In this document: piece after piece, positions 52,310-61,720 of the stretch
How positions within the stretch are numbered: the first letter of the stretch is position 1
How the letters are laid out: every line of letters starts with the position of its first letter
Source: Leptospira_A soteropolitanensis
GTDB taxonomy: Bacteria; Spirochaetota; Leptospiria; Leptospirales; Leptospiraceae
Assembly (NCBI RefSeq): GCF_026151335.1
Contig: NZ_JAMQPP010000001.1
Strand: one strand, 5' to 3'
Length of the DNA: 64,000 bases
Translations under genes and position numbers: made by a program
Notes under the pieces: generated by a model
What the model was told of the DNA's origin: nothing
Database searches by the model: none
Seen by the model: the letters and a program-made list of their open reading frames with translations, nothing else

Positions 52310-54271
52310 TCAATCAAATAAAATCTGAGGTTTTGAATACAAATAACCTTGGACCACATGGCAAGTGGTTTGTTTTAGTCTTTGTAGTTGTTCTTCACTT
52401 TCGATTCCTTCCGCAATGGTTTTGAGTCCTAAGGAATCTGCTAAATGACAAATAGATTCTAAGAGTAGAAAATTTCTATCCGAACAGGCGATGTCATTCA
52501 AAAATGATTTATCAATTTTTAATTCATCAAATTGTATTTTTTGCATATAATGAAGAGAGGAATAACCCTTTCCAAAATCATCTAGCGAAACAGAAATTCC
52601 TTTTGATCTGAGTTCTGATACAATCTGTTGGATAGTCTCTATTTCATCTAAAAATACATCTTCTGTGATTTCGAAGATGAGATATTTGGGATCAATTTTG
52701 TGATCCATTAAATAATGAATAATGTATTCGTTGAAGTTGGGATATAAAAAGAATATTGGGGAGATGTTGATAGATATCTTAATTTGGTTTCCATATAAAT
52801 CCAATAACTTCGGGATATGAGATATTACTTTTTCGAAAATACATTTCCCGAATGGAACAATTAACTCGGAATTGGTGATGATGGGTATAAATTCATCTGG
52901 AGCTACCTCTCCAAATTCAGGTAAACTCCACCTAGCAAGTGCTTCGAGTCCTACAGTTTTTTTGGAAGTGATATCGACCTTTTCTTGATAAGCGATTTTG
53001 AAGTTACTGTTATTGATTGCCTTCTCTAAATAGTTTTTTAATTTTTGTTCTCTTTCAATTTTTTGTTCCATCCCTGCTTGGAACCAAACTAATTTTGTTA
53101 AGATTCCATCCCTGGCCACATTCATAGCTATCGATAGTTTTCTAGTCATTTCGTCCAGATTTGTTGCATCATTTGGAAATTGGATTCCTGAAACTCGGTA
53201 TTGTAACCTGTGACCAAGTCGTTCTGGAGTCAGCAATTCATTGTTATTGAGATCAAAATTTACAATGGCCTCTTCGATTTTTGATTTTGTAGAATTTTCA
53301 ATCCAAAGAATAAATTCATCACCACCTAAACTAGCAACTAGAATGTCCGGTTTTTCATCCGTATATAACTTTAAAACACATCCAGTTAAAGTTAAAATTT
53401 GATCTCCAAATTCAATGCCATGTAGTGCATTGATTACTTTTAATCCTTTTAAATTGATTAAAAGAAGTAAGGATTCTGAAATACCGGAGTTGATTCTATT
53501 TTGAATTAGTTTATCAAATAAATGCCTGTTTGGTAAATGTGTAAGTGAATCGTAAAATGCTAATTTGTCGATGTGTTTTTGTGATTTTAATATTTTGCTT
53601 CTGGATTCCTTGAGATAAACTATATTTTTAATCAATTTGGAACGCAGTCTTTGGATTAAAAAACCGGTTAAGACTGAAAATAAAATTAAGCTAATAGAAT
53701 TAAAAATCCATTCTCTAGGATTATTGTTTCGGATACCCAGGGAATCAGGAAAACGAAGCCAACCAATATAAATGATACCTCCGAATAAAGCAGGTAATAA
53801 AGATATTATGATAGAAGAAACCAAACTTACTATTGGTGGAAGAAATATATAAAAAGAAACAACCATAAATGTTAATGAGATTTCTGCGCTTCCAAGAAGT
53901 CCGCTGCGGACATAGGACAATACAGAGAGGAACACCGTTGCAGTGATTAAACTAAAAACACGAATGATTAGTGGTACTTTGTTCTTTAGTAAATATTCTA
54001 AAAATAGAATCCCGGAGAAACTAAGATCGACTGCGAAGAAAAGAAAATCCACCTCACCTTGCTGTGTTAGTAGGGGAAGAATGTGTAAGCTTGCGGCTAT
54101 GGCAAATAAACCGGAAGCTGCTAAAAGAAATCGACGTAGTAACGGACTTGTATCTTTTTGGAATTTAGTCCAATAGACATATTTGTTTTTGTCTGCTACC
54201 ATTGGTATATTATCAGACGAGAAGAACTCGTCCAGAATTCTTAAAAAAGCCTTTTCTTGGCAATTGGTCAA
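52310..54271 (-). CDS. Membrane GGDEF-EAL protein with probable inactive GGDEF
   Basis: The 653-residue protein starts with about six transmembrane helices (about residues 43-210), then a GGDEF domain (about 240-395) and an EAL domain (about 410-650). The GGDEF signature is intact (SLGGDEF), but the metal-binding Asp of the first strand is replaced (LLINLKGLKVINALHG, where the family has a DxDxFK pattern) and no RxxD inhibitory site is present. The EAL set is complete: GLEALARW, INISP, FEITED, LDDFGKGYSS, LKIDKSF, AEGIES, VQGYLYSKP. It probably degrades c-di-GMP. It is divergent from the thioesterase gene. Confidence 0.9.
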   Translation of the reverse strand: MTNCQEKAFLRILDEFFSSDNIPMVADKNKYVYWTKFQKDTSPLLRRFLLAASGLFAIAASLHILPLLTQQGEVDFLFFAVDLSFSGILFLEYLLKNKVPLIIRVFSLITATVFLSVLSYVRSGLLGSAEISLTFMVVSFYIFLPPIVSLVSSIIISLLPALFGGIIYIGWLRFPDSLGIRNNNPREWIFNSISLILFSVLTGFLIQRLRSKLIKNIVYLKESRSKILKSQKHIDKLAFYDSLTHLPNRHLFDKLIQNRINSGISESLLLLINLKGLKVINALHGIEFGDQILTLTGCVLKLYTDEKPDILVASLGGDEFILWIENSTKSKIEEAIVNFDLNNNELLTPERLGHRLQYRVSGIQFPNDATNLDEMTRKLSIAMNVARDGILTKLVWFQAGMEQKIEREQKLKNYLEKAINNSNFKIAYQEKVDITSKKTVGLEALARWSLPEFGEVAPDEFIPIITNSELIVPFGKCIFEKVISHIPKLLDLYGNQIKISINISPIFFLYPNFNEYIIHYLMDHKIDPKYLIFEITEDVFLDEIETIQQIVSELRSKGISVSLDDFGKGYSSLHYMQKIQFDELKIDKSFLNDIACSDRNFLLLESICHLADSLGLKTIAEGIESEEQLQRLKQTTCHVVQGYLYSKPQILFD

Positions 54272-54289
54272 GAGGAAGATATCCTCATT

Positions 54290-54799
54290 GTGACGAATCT
54301 TAATTTATTACCTGCGAAGTCTCCACAGGAATCGGCTGTAGAAACAAGGCATATAGTACTTCCCAATGATGCCAATCATTACGGAACAGCGTTTGGTGGT
54401 GCCATTATGAGCTGGATTGATTTAATTGCCGCTATGTCAGCCCAAAGGCATTCAGGTCGCGAAGCAGTAACTGTTAGTATCGATCGCATCAATTTTATAA
54501 CACCGATTCAAATCGGTGACCATGTGAATTTAAAGGCTATGGTAAATTATGTTGGAACCACTTCGATGGAAGTTGGTGTTCAGGTAAATCGCGAAAATCC
54601 TTATACGGGAGATATGGTCAGAGCCACTACCGCCTATTTGTCGTTTGTTGCATTGGATGAAAATAAAAAACCTTGTGCTGTTCCTCCTCTACGGTTAGAA
54701 ACAGACTTGGAGAAACGTCGGTTTGCTGAAGGTAAACTCCGGATTGAAATGGCAAAGGATTTCGCGGCCAAAATCAAAGCCGGAAGGAAAATTATTTAA
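54290..54799 (+). CDS. Acyl-CoA thioesterase (hotdog fold, YciA-like)
   Basis: About 169 residues with a single hotdog domain: LPNDANHYGTAFGGAIMSWIDLIAAMSAQRHSGREAVTVSIDRINFITPIQIGDHVNLKAMV, matching the acyl-CoA hydrolases of the YciA/Acot7 group, including the Asn/Asp and GG helix region of the active site. It hydrolyses acyl-CoA to fatty acid and CoA in the cytoplasm; the chain length preference is unknown. GTG 54290 avoids overlap with the divergent GGDEF-EAL gene; the frame is open back to 54257. The family-conserved region begins well after either start. Confidence 0.9.
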   Translation: MTNLNLLPAKSPQESAVETRHIVLPNDANHYGTAFGGAIMSWIDLIAAMSAQRHSGREAVTVSIDRINFITPIQIGDHVNLKAMVNYVGTTSMEVGVQVNRENPYTGDMVRATTAYLSFVALDENKKPCAVPPLRLETDLEKRRFAEGKLRIEMAKDFAAKIKAGRKII

Positions 54800-54819
54800 C
54801 GATAGAAGTGGTTTTAGTT

Positions 54820-54996
54820 TTATTTGAATTTATATACAACCCACGTAGCCAAATAGGTTTCTAAAAGACTGAAAGGTATTGCATACAAAAGAATGTTAAC
54901 TGGTAAAACTGCTAAATTCCAGATGACAACCCACATCAATAAAAATCCGACATACCAACTGAACATAAAGGTTTGTTTAAACTTTAGGTAGGTCAT
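54820..54996 (-). CDS. Small membrane protein, 58 residues
   Basis: The frame ATG 54996 to TAA 54820 encodes 58 residues. They begin MTYLKFKQTF and form two hydrophobic helices (about residues 13-31, FSWYVGFLLMWVVIWNLAV, and 32-53). The basic ends (KFK at both termini) fit a small inner-membrane protein. It starts 18 bases after the DUF1330 gene on the same strand, so the two are probably co-transcribed. No clear ribosome site is seen. The function is unknown. Confidence 0.55.
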   Translation of the reverse strand: MTYLKFKQTFMFSWYVGFLLMWVVIWNLAVLPVNILLYAIPFSLLETYLATWVVYKFK

Positions 54997-55014
54997 TATG
55001 ACAATGAAAATTCT

Positions 55015-55344
55015 TTAGTTGGAATCAGAAAATCTTTCATATTCAGCAATCTGAGTAGTGCTTTCAACGGAAGGAACAAAATATTTTTCTCTTATTTTTT
55101 TATATTCAGGATCAGAAAAAAAACTGAGTTTCCTTTCTTTATTTTTGAAATAAATGAGAAACACTCGATTAATGGGATTTTTTGTTTCTGATTTTAATGT
55201 TTCCTGGATTTTGAAATCATACCGAAACCCGCCTTCGTATGTTTCTAATAAACTTTTCATTTCAGTTCTATATTTTGTGTAAAGATCATCGTCTTTTACC
55301 TGTAGGCCGACAATTGTTTCCAATGATAATAGTTCTTTTTCCAT
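55015..55344 (-). CDS. DUF1330-like protein
   Basis: About 109 residues. It resembles DUF1330, a small ferredoxin-like (dimeric alpha/beta barrel) domain: VKDDDLYTKYRTEMKSLLETYEGGFRYDFKI and NRVFLIYFKNKERKLSFFSDPEYKKIREKYF. The family function is unclear. The frame extends upstream to 55398, but ATG 55344 begins just before the domain and is preferred. The small membrane-protein gene follows after 18 bases, and the MFS gene lies upstream on the same strand. Confidence 0.75.
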   Translation of the reverse strand: MEKELLSLETIVGLQVKDDDLYTKYRTEMKSLLETYEGGFRYDFKIQETLKSETKNPINRVFLIYFKNKERKLSFFSDPEYKKIREKYFVPSVESTTQIAEYERFSDSN

Positions 55345-55413
55345 AGCTAAACTCACATAATTTAAGTTAAATATTCTTATTGAATCTACCAAAAACAAAG
55401 TTTTTGCAATGTT

Positions 55414-56640
55414 TCAAAGTAGGTTTTGTTCCACTTTCCGCTTTTTGGTTTGTATGTAATATACAGTAAAAATAGCAACAAAAACTAAAAATGGGACACT
55501 CACTAAATTGAGGGACAACCAACCAATTTTATGCTCCAAATAACCTGCGCTATAGGTAGAAAGAATTGCAAAAGAATATACGATTGTATCATTTACAGCT
55601 TGGATTGTGTTTTTTTCTGCGGGATGGTACTGTTCTACAAGTAAGTTCGTGCCACCTACATACATAAAATTCCAACCGATACCAAGTAGAATCAGAGCCA
55701 CCGCAAAAGGTAAAAAGTCAGTTCCTTGCAGTGCGGCGAAACTTTCTAAACCCATGACAAAAATTCCCAGAAGAATCAAATAAGGAGCCGTCATTTTTCG
55801 CACCAATTGACCTGAGAAAAAAGAAGGAATGTACATCCCTAAAACATGCCATTGCAAAACTTTTGTTGAGGCAAACATTTCGTGGCCATGTGATTTCATT
55901 GCGACTGGAACTGCAGACATAAGCATAGCCATAAGTCCAAAACTAAAAGCAGTTGCTAAGATAGAGACCCACAGCCCCAAATTTTGGATATGATAAGAAA
56001 AGGGGCGAACCAATGACCTTGGTGAAGGATGATTGGTAGCTTGAGTGGTATTCGATATTTCTTTGTTAGGTGTAGGTAAAAATAAAATAAAGAAAAACTG
56101 TAAACTCAAACTAAAAATTAAAATTAAATAACATCCTAAATATAAGGAGTTTGGAAAAAGTTGCTTTCCCTGAAGTCCAGCCAAAGGACCTAAAAAAGCC
56201 GCAGGAATTCCTGCAATCAATATCCATGATAAAGCACTTGCCCTATCATGCGATGGAACCGATTCCATTGCGACAAATCGTAGATATTGTACAAATGCCT
56301 GATGAAATCCGTATAACAAATGTGCTATGGAAAAAAGGACAAAATTCCTATCATACATGGAATAGGAGGCTAGAATTGCACCACAAATACCAATTATGGT
56401 TCCAGTAATTAAACCAAATTTGCTCCCTTTCCATTTCATCAATCGAGAAGCAGGCACAAGACCGAGTAGAGTTCCTAAGATAACAAATGAAATTGGCAAA
56501 GATGCGGATTCTGGGGAAGGGGCAATCGTTTGTCCCGCAAGGGCCGAGACAGCCATAATCATCACAGTTCCAATTTGAAATACAGTCTGAGTGATGGAAA
56601 AAATCCCAAGAATTTGTAGTTTATCTATTATTTTTTTCAT
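55414..56640 (-). CDS. Major facilitator superfamily transporter
   Basis: The 408-residue protein has about twelve hydrophobic segments in two halves joined by a cytoplasmic loop near residues 195-215 (PNKEISNTTQATNHPSPRSL). The loop between helices 2 and 3 (SRLMKWKGSKFGLITG) resembles the MFS-specific motif A. The substrate is unknown; neighbours do not help. The ATG at 56640 is directly followed by the first helix region. It lies upstream of the DUF1330 gene on the same strand, 69 bases from its chosen start. Confidence 0.88.
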   Translation of the reverse strand: MKKIIDKLQILGIFSITQTVFQIGTVMIMAVSALAGQTIAPSPESASLPISFVILGTLLGLVPASRLMKWKGSKFGLITGTIIGICGAILASYSMYDRNFVLFSIAHLLYGFHQAFVQYLRFVAMESVPSHDRASALSWILIAGIPAAFLGPLAGLQGKQLFPNSLYLGCYLILIFSLSLQFFFILFLPTPNKEISNTTQATNHPSPRSLVRPFSYHIQNLGLWVSILATAFSFGLMAMLMSAVPVAMKSHGHEMFASTKVLQWHVLGMYIPSFFSGQLVRKMTAPYLILLGIFVMGLESFAALQGTDFLPFAVALILLGIGWNFMYVGGTNLLVEQYHPAEKNTIQAVNDTIVYSFAILSTYSAGYLEHKIGWLSLNLVSVPFLVFVAIFTVYYIQTKKRKVEQNLL

Positions 56641-56686
56641 ATAAAAAGTAAGCTTTAGAAAGTAGGAATTTTCCCCGATTAAAACG

Positions 56687-57259
56687 TTAGATACCTAACT
56701 TTTCTATGATTTGTTTGGCTTGCGATAAAAAATGAACTTCTTCTTCCTTTTGGAAGGGTACGAAGATATTTTTTTCATAACGAACCGATAGATGCGCATA
56801 TTCAATACATCCCGCAACGGTTAATTCTGGCTTTGCTTTACCAGGAAAAATTTTGATATCGGAACCATTGGGGACCACAAGGGAACGGGGAGGAATTTTT
56901 TTTCCACCACGAATCATACACCCTGCGGCAATTTGAGAACCATCTCCAATCTCTGCATTATCGAGAATGATAGAACCGATGCCTACGAGAACACCTTTTC
57001 CAATTTTACAGCCATGAATCATTACATTATGACCAACTAATGTCCATTCACCGATTGAAATGGGACTTGTACTATCAGTGTGTAAAGTGGAATTGTCTTG
57101 GATATTTACATAACTTCCTAAATTGATTGTGTTCATATCAGCTCTAACGACAGCCCCTGGCCATAAAGATACGGAAGTTCCGAATTCGACCATACCAAAG
57201 GCAGTTGCTGCAGGGTGAATGAAGGGCTTAGCGAAAACAGGAATTTCTGAATAGGACAT
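56687..57259 (-). CDS. Gamma carbonic anhydrase-like hexapeptide protein
   Basis: The 190-residue left-handed beta-helix protein is built of hexapeptide repeats (for example GAVVRADMNTINLGSYVNIQDNSTLHTD, IGEWTLVGHNVMIHGCKIGKGVLVGIGSIILDNAEIGDGS). Three His residues (in STLHTD, VGHN and MIHG) match the zinc ligands of the gamma class (Cam/YrdA/PaaY). Whether it has carbonic anhydrase activity is not known; many relatives do not. It forms trimers in the family. The SpoIIE-type phosphatase gene lies ten bases upstream. Confidence 0.9.
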   Translation of the reverse strand: MSYSEIPVFAKPFIHPAATAFGMVEFGTSVSLWPGAVVRADMNTINLGSYVNIQDNSTLHTDSTSPISIGEWTLVGHNVMIHGCKIGKGVLVGIGSIILDNAEIGDGSQIAAGCMIRGGKKIPPRSLVVPNGSDIKIFPGKAKPELTVAGCIEYAHLSVRYEKNIFVPFQKEEEVHFLSQAKQIIEKLGI

Positions 57260-57269
57260 GGAATCAAAT

Positions 57270-59231
57270 TCAACTTAGACTTTGAATTTCGCAACCGATA
57301 AATGTAATGTCGTCTTGTTTTGCATCACCTTCTGTAAATGAAGATAACTCACTCAGTACCTTGGCCATAGTATGATCTAAACTCATTTTTAGGTTCTCTT
57401 TTAAAATTTCATACAAACGATCTTCTCCAAAAAGTTCTTTTTCCTCGTTGAATTGTTCGAAAATTCCGTCGGTAAAAAGAAAAATACGATCACCTTCTTC
57501 GATTTGGTGTTCGATGAGTCTATATTGGGTATGATCCATAAGTCCAATTATTTTTCCAGTTCTTGGAAGGAGTTTTATATCGTAAATCCTTTGGTGAATC
57601 TGATCTGGATGACCTGCTGATGCATAAAACAGTAATTTGTTTTTTAAATCAATATCACAAACGGAACAAGTAAATATAGTTTGGATATTACTGTATTTGT
57701 TGATAAAGATTTGGTTCATATGAAATACTAAATCATCAGGATGATCATAAATCATTTTGAGAGATTCATATTCCGCTTTAATCGCCATTGTGATAAGGGC
57801 TGCTTGGATTCCATGACCTGTGGCATCTGCTACAAAAATACGATAATAGTCTGGTTTTACTTGTGTTAGGTCGTAAAAGTCTCCACCAACTTCTGACATT
57901 GATTGGTAGTAAGAATGAAAATGAATTCTTGGATCACTTGTTTTAATATCTGAGAACAAAGTTTTTTGGATTTTTTTTGCTACATTCAAATCTTTTTTAA
58001 TCAAATTTAAAGATTCATCCAAAGTTTTTGTTCTTTCTCTTACTTTTTCTTCAAGAGTGACAAGAGCCTCTGCCTGAGTATTTGCCTTTTCTTCTTTTAA
58101 TTCATTAATTTTGTTTGCAAGTGCTAAAGATAGAATGGCTGCTTCTAAAGTAGAACCAATTTGGTTTCCATAAATTGTAAATGCGTTTACAGGTAGTATT
58201 CCATTTTGCATCAATGTGTACATTAAAATTCCAAAGAGTAATGTTCCCCAGCCAATAAGAAACAAACGTGCTTGTTTATTACCTGTGCTGTAATTGACAA
58301 TTGCCACAACAAGAACCGAAACTACGAAAACTTGAGCTATCAGATTTCCTAATCGAACTGCTATTCCGATGGGTAGATAAGAGTAAGGAATTAAAATATA
58401 AAATAGCACAATAACTTTTAAGGATTGAATCAAACGGTGAGACCAGGGATTCCATTCTCTAAGATTTAATGTTTGTTGTGCAAAAGTCCAACCGGATACC
58501 GCCGAACAAGTCACAATAATACTTCCAATCCGATTGTGAATTTCTGGATGATCTAAGGTGATTATTTGGTTTAAGATACCGTTTAAATACATCTGCAGCG
58601 TCAGATTGAAAAAAATGGAAATGGAATAAGAGATATATGCTGTTTCTTTGAGTATAAAAAAAATAAATAAGTTATAAATTACCATAATGAATATGGTTCC
58701 ATAGAAAAAACCAAGTATGGTATTTTCTAAATTTTCTTTTAAATAAAATGTTTCTTTCGGGTAAAAACGGATCAAGTAACTAATATTAGAAGATGATTTA
58801 GTTTCTAATATTAATGTTTTTGTTTCATTTTCTTTCCAATCTAATTCGAAAGCAATCGATTTGGAAAAAGCATCCCAATGTGAATGAGCAATAAAATCAC
58901 CACCTTCTTTGATTGGTTCTGGATTTCCTTCTTCATAAACTCGAACCATATCAAGGTGAGGGTTTCCTAAATCAAGTATTAGTTTGTTAAAGGCGGTGGG
59001 GTTATTTGCTTTGATACGAAGATAAACATGATCCGATTGAAAACCTAAACTTAGATTATTTTTAAAGATAGGTGTCCATCGAAGTTTTTGAAAATTAGTA
59101 TCTAGATTTGCAGCAATCGCATAATCAATTTTTTGCGGCACAAAACTATCATCCGTAATGGATTTTTGGATTTCTAGTCGGGAACAAGACAAAAGTAGAC
59201 CCGACAAAATAAGTGTTAGGAGTGTCCGCAT
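57270..59231 (-). CDS. 7TMR-DISM receptor with SpoIIE-type PP2C phosphatase
   Basis: The 653-residue protein has a lipoprotein-type signal (LLLSC, Cys near residue 16), an extracytoplasmic sensor domain (7TMR-DISMED2-like, about 20-170), seven transmembrane helices (about 180-375), a coiled coil (about 375-410) and a C-terminal PP2C/SpoIIE domain (about 420-650). The domain has metal-binding Asp residues in GGDFYDLTQV, VADATGHGIQAALI, LFTDGIFEQ and QDDITFIG. It should dephosphorylate Ser/Thr, probably on an anti-sigma antagonist (inference). It follows pheT and precedes the carbonic anhydrase-like gene. Confidence 0.92.
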   Translation of the reverse strand: MRTLLTLILSGLLLSCSRLEIQKSITDDSFVPQKIDYAIAANLDTNFQKLRWTPIFKNNLSLGFQSDHVYLRIKANNPTAFNKLILDLGNPHLDMVRVYEEGNPEPIKEGGDFIAHSHWDAFSKSIAFELDWKENETKTLILETKSSSNISYLIRFYPKETFYLKENLENTILGFFYGTIFIMVIYNLFIFFILKETAYISYSISIFFNLTLQMYLNGILNQIITLDHPEIHNRIGSIIVTCSAVSGWTFAQQTLNLREWNPWSHRLIQSLKVIVLFYILIPYSYLPIGIAVRLGNLIAQVFVVSVLVVAIVNYSTGNKQARLFLIGWGTLLFGILMYTLMQNGILPVNAFTIYGNQIGSTLEAAILSLALANKINELKEEKANTQAEALVTLEEKVRERTKTLDESLNLIKKDLNVAKKIQKTLFSDIKTSDPRIHFHSYYQSMSEVGGDFYDLTQVKPDYYRIFVADATGHGIQAALITMAIKAEYESLKMIYDHPDDLVFHMNQIFINKYSNIQTIFTCSVCDIDLKNKLLFYASAGHPDQIHQRIYDIKLLPRTGKIIGLMDHTQYRLIEHQIEEGDRIFLFTDGIFEQFNEEKELFGEDRLYEILKENLKMSLDHTMAKVLSELSSFTEGDAKQDDITFIGCEIQSLS

Positions 59232-59245
59232 AAACTCGGATGATT

Positions 59246-59263
59246 TCCCGATAAAAATCGGGA
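59246..59263. terminator. Hairpin between pheT and the SpoIIE gene
   Basis: The 7-bp stem TCCCGAT / ATCGGGA has an AAAA loop and lies between the pheT stop and the start of the phosphatase gene. No T-run follows on the minus strand, so it may end or slow transcription only partly, or act as an mRNA-stabilising structure. Confidence 0.35.
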
Positions 59264-59278
59264 TTTGTCAAAGCAAAT

Positions 59279-61678
59279 TTATCTTAAGTTAAATCCGTTC
59301 TTTTTGGCCGCTTCGACAAGCGAGTCGGAAAGTTCCTTAAACCTTTCTTGTGTAAATGTTTTATCATAGGACATAAGCTGAAATCGATAAGTGACAGATT
59401 TTTTTCCTTCTCCTACAGAATCTCCTCTAAAGATTGTCTGAACAAACACGGATTTTAGTTCTGGAATTTTCATTGTTTTTACTAAGTCCGCAAAAGATTC
59501 CGTAGATTCCTTTTCGTTCATGAGTAAAGAAAGATCGAGTTGGCCTTGAGGAAAATTGGATGGCGGAACAAAATGTGAGATTCTTCCCAGTTTTTCCCAA
59601 ATCTCAACTAACAATTCCATATTGATTTTGGATAGGATAGCACGACGTTTTAAGTCGTATTCATCAGCGTAACGAGTATGCAAAATCCCTAATTCTGCGA
59701 TTTCTGCTTCTCCATAGGAAAGAATTAGTCCTGCATTCGGATGGAAATAATTCCTGGAAGTTTTAGACCACTGAAAATTCGGAAGATTTAAATACTGAAA
59801 GAGTTCCGAAATAGTTTCCCTTAATTGTAGAAATTCCAATTCCACTGCGGTTAGGTCATTTGGTTTGTTTTTGGAAAGAGATAGGATTGAGATCCAACGT
59901 CTTTCTTCTGCTAATTCGGGACCATTTTTTTCTTTGTGATAAGTCCGACCTAATTCAAACAAGTTAACTGAATCAAATCGGTCTTGGTTGAGTTTAGCTT
60001 GTTTGATTAATCCAGGATACAAACTGTTTCGTAGTAACGAGTGTTCGTCTGGCATTTCATTTGCAATTTTTAGCGATGAACTTTCATGTGCTTCTTCTAA
60101 TTTTGCATCTGTCGGAGAAGCAAAAGAATAGTTATAAACTTCATTAAATCCGATTTCCAATGCTAGGAAGTTTTTAACCCTTCTTTCTAATTCACGCAAT
60201 GGATTTCGAATGGGTGTTTCCACTGCCATTGAAAGCGCTTGTGTTTGGATGGATGCATATCCAATGGTCCTTCCAATTTCTTCCACAAGGTCTTCTGGAA
60301 TGGTAACATCATAGTTCTGTCTATATTTAGGAACAAGAACTGATAATTCTTCTCCTTGGTTTGCAACAGTAAATCCTAACCGTTTTAAAATTTCTGTTAC
60401 TTCTTCTTGGGATATGTTTTTTCCTAATTTATGGCGAAGGAAAGTGAGATTGGTTTTGATCGTAACAGATTTAGATTCGGTATGGTTGAATCCTTGTGGT
60501 TCAAATACTTTAATTTTTGGATTTCCGTTTTCTTTGAGCAATTGAACGGCACGTTTGATGACCGGCAAACAAGTAAAACTATCTAATCCTTTTTCATAAC
60601 GAACCGCAGATTCTGTGCGGATATTAGTTTTACGAATGGTATAACGAACATCTTCTCTTTTGAAAACTGCTGATTCCATAACTATGTTTTTGGTAGAATC
60701 GATGACCGCAGAATCTTTTCCTCCCATAACACCTGCTAAAGCTACAGGATCTTTTCCATTTTGAATGAGGAGAAGATCTTTTTGTAATTTAGGAGTTGTA
60801 TCATCTAATAAAGGGAAAGAGTCACCTTCTTTTGACTTCACAACAGAGAAAGTGGTAGATTGTAATCTATCGCGATCAAAAAAATGTGTAGGTTGTCCAA
60901 GTTCCAACAAAAGATAATTGGAAACATCCACTACATTATTAATAGAACGAATACCACATTTTTCAAGTCTTGATTTGATTTTTGGATTGGAAGGGGTTAT
61001 GTTTACATCTTGAATGGAACAAACGTAATACGCATGTGCGTGATCTGTTGTGGTAACAGAAAGTCCGTCATTTCCTGATTCAAATTTAATATCTGCTCGG
61101 AAAGGAAAATCGTTTAATGGCAATCGAAGTTGGGATGCAAGCTCACGAGCAAATCCAAAATGATTCCAAAGGTCTGGCCTATGTGTAATGGATTTATTAT
61201 CAATCGTGAGAATCGTATCTTCCCATAAAAATAGTTTACGCACAGAAATTCCGATTGTTGTGTTCTCTGGAAAAATCAAAACTCCAGAGGATTCTAAAGC
61301 TAATCCCAATTCTTTTTCAGAACAATACATGCCTTGCGAACGGACCCCTCTTAGTTCCGAATCTAAAATTTCTTTTCCATCTAATTTGGTTCCTGGTAGA
61401 GCCAAAGGAACGATGTCTCCGGCTTTTACATTCGTTGCTGCAGTGACAATTTGGTAATCTTTAGAACCATCTGTAGCAATGGTGGTTTGCAGTTTTTCTG
61501 CATTCGGATGTTTTTCCAGTGATTTGATTTTGACTGTGATAACTGAAGATAGGTGGACTTTAAATTCTTCCACATCATCAATTTCGCAAATGGATGTATT
61601 AATTTTTTCCAGAACCTTTTCGAATGGGACCTGGGAGAGCGGGGTAAATTCGTTTAACCAATCAACTGAAAGTTTCAA
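59279..61678 (-). CDS. pheT: Phenylalanine--tRNA ligase beta subunit
   Basis: This beta subunit of the (alpha-beta)2 enzyme charges tRNA-Phe. In order: an N-terminal tRNA-binding domain (about residues 40-150, with EKHPNAEKLQTT and GVRSQGMYCSEKELGL), the B3/B4 editing region (SRLEKCGIRSINNVVDVSNYLLLELGQPTHFFDRD, GGKDSAVID), the B5 domain, the catalytic-like core (NEVYNYSFASP, LRNSLYPGL), and a C-terminal ferredoxin-like anticodon domain. The 799-residue length is usual. pheS is not adjacent in the window. Confidence 0.96.
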   Translation of the reverse strand: MKLSVDWLNEFTPLSQVPFEKVLEKINTSICEIDDVEEFKVHLSSVITVKIKSLEKHPNAEKLQTTIATDGSKDYQIVTAATNVKAGDIVPLALPGTKLDGKEILDSELRGVRSQGMYCSEKELGLALESSGVLIFPENTTIGISVRKLFLWEDTILTIDNKSITHRPDLWNHFGFARELASQLRLPLNDFPFRADIKFESGNDGLSVTTTDHAHAYYVCSIQDVNITPSNPKIKSRLEKCGIRSINNVVDVSNYLLLELGQPTHFFDRDRLQSTTFSVVKSKEGDSFPLLDDTTPKLQKDLLLIQNGKDPVALAGVMGGKDSAVIDSTKNIVMESAVFKREDVRYTIRKTNIRTESAVRYEKGLDSFTCLPVIKRAVQLLKENGNPKIKVFEPQGFNHTESKSVTIKTNLTFLRHKLGKNISQEEVTEILKRLGFTVANQGEELSVLVPKYRQNYDVTIPEDLVEEIGRTIGYASIQTQALSMAVETPIRNPLRELERRVKNFLALEIGFNEVYNYSFASPTDAKLEEAHESSSLKIANEMPDEHSLLRNSLYPGLIKQAKLNQDRFDSVNLFELGRTYHKEKNGPELAEERRWISILSLSKNKPNDLTAVELEFLQLRETISELFQYLNLPNFQWSKTSRNYFHPNAGLILSYGEAEIAELGILHTRYADEYDLKRRAILSKINMELLVEIWEKLGRISHFVPPSNFPQGQLDLSLLMNEKESTESFADLVKTMKIPELKSVFVQTIFRGDSVGEGKKSVTYRFQLMSYDKTFTQERFKELSDSLVEAAKKNGFNLR

Positions 61679-61720
61679 GTGAAATCCTTAATTGATAGAA
61701 ACGGTGGGAAACCGAACGGG

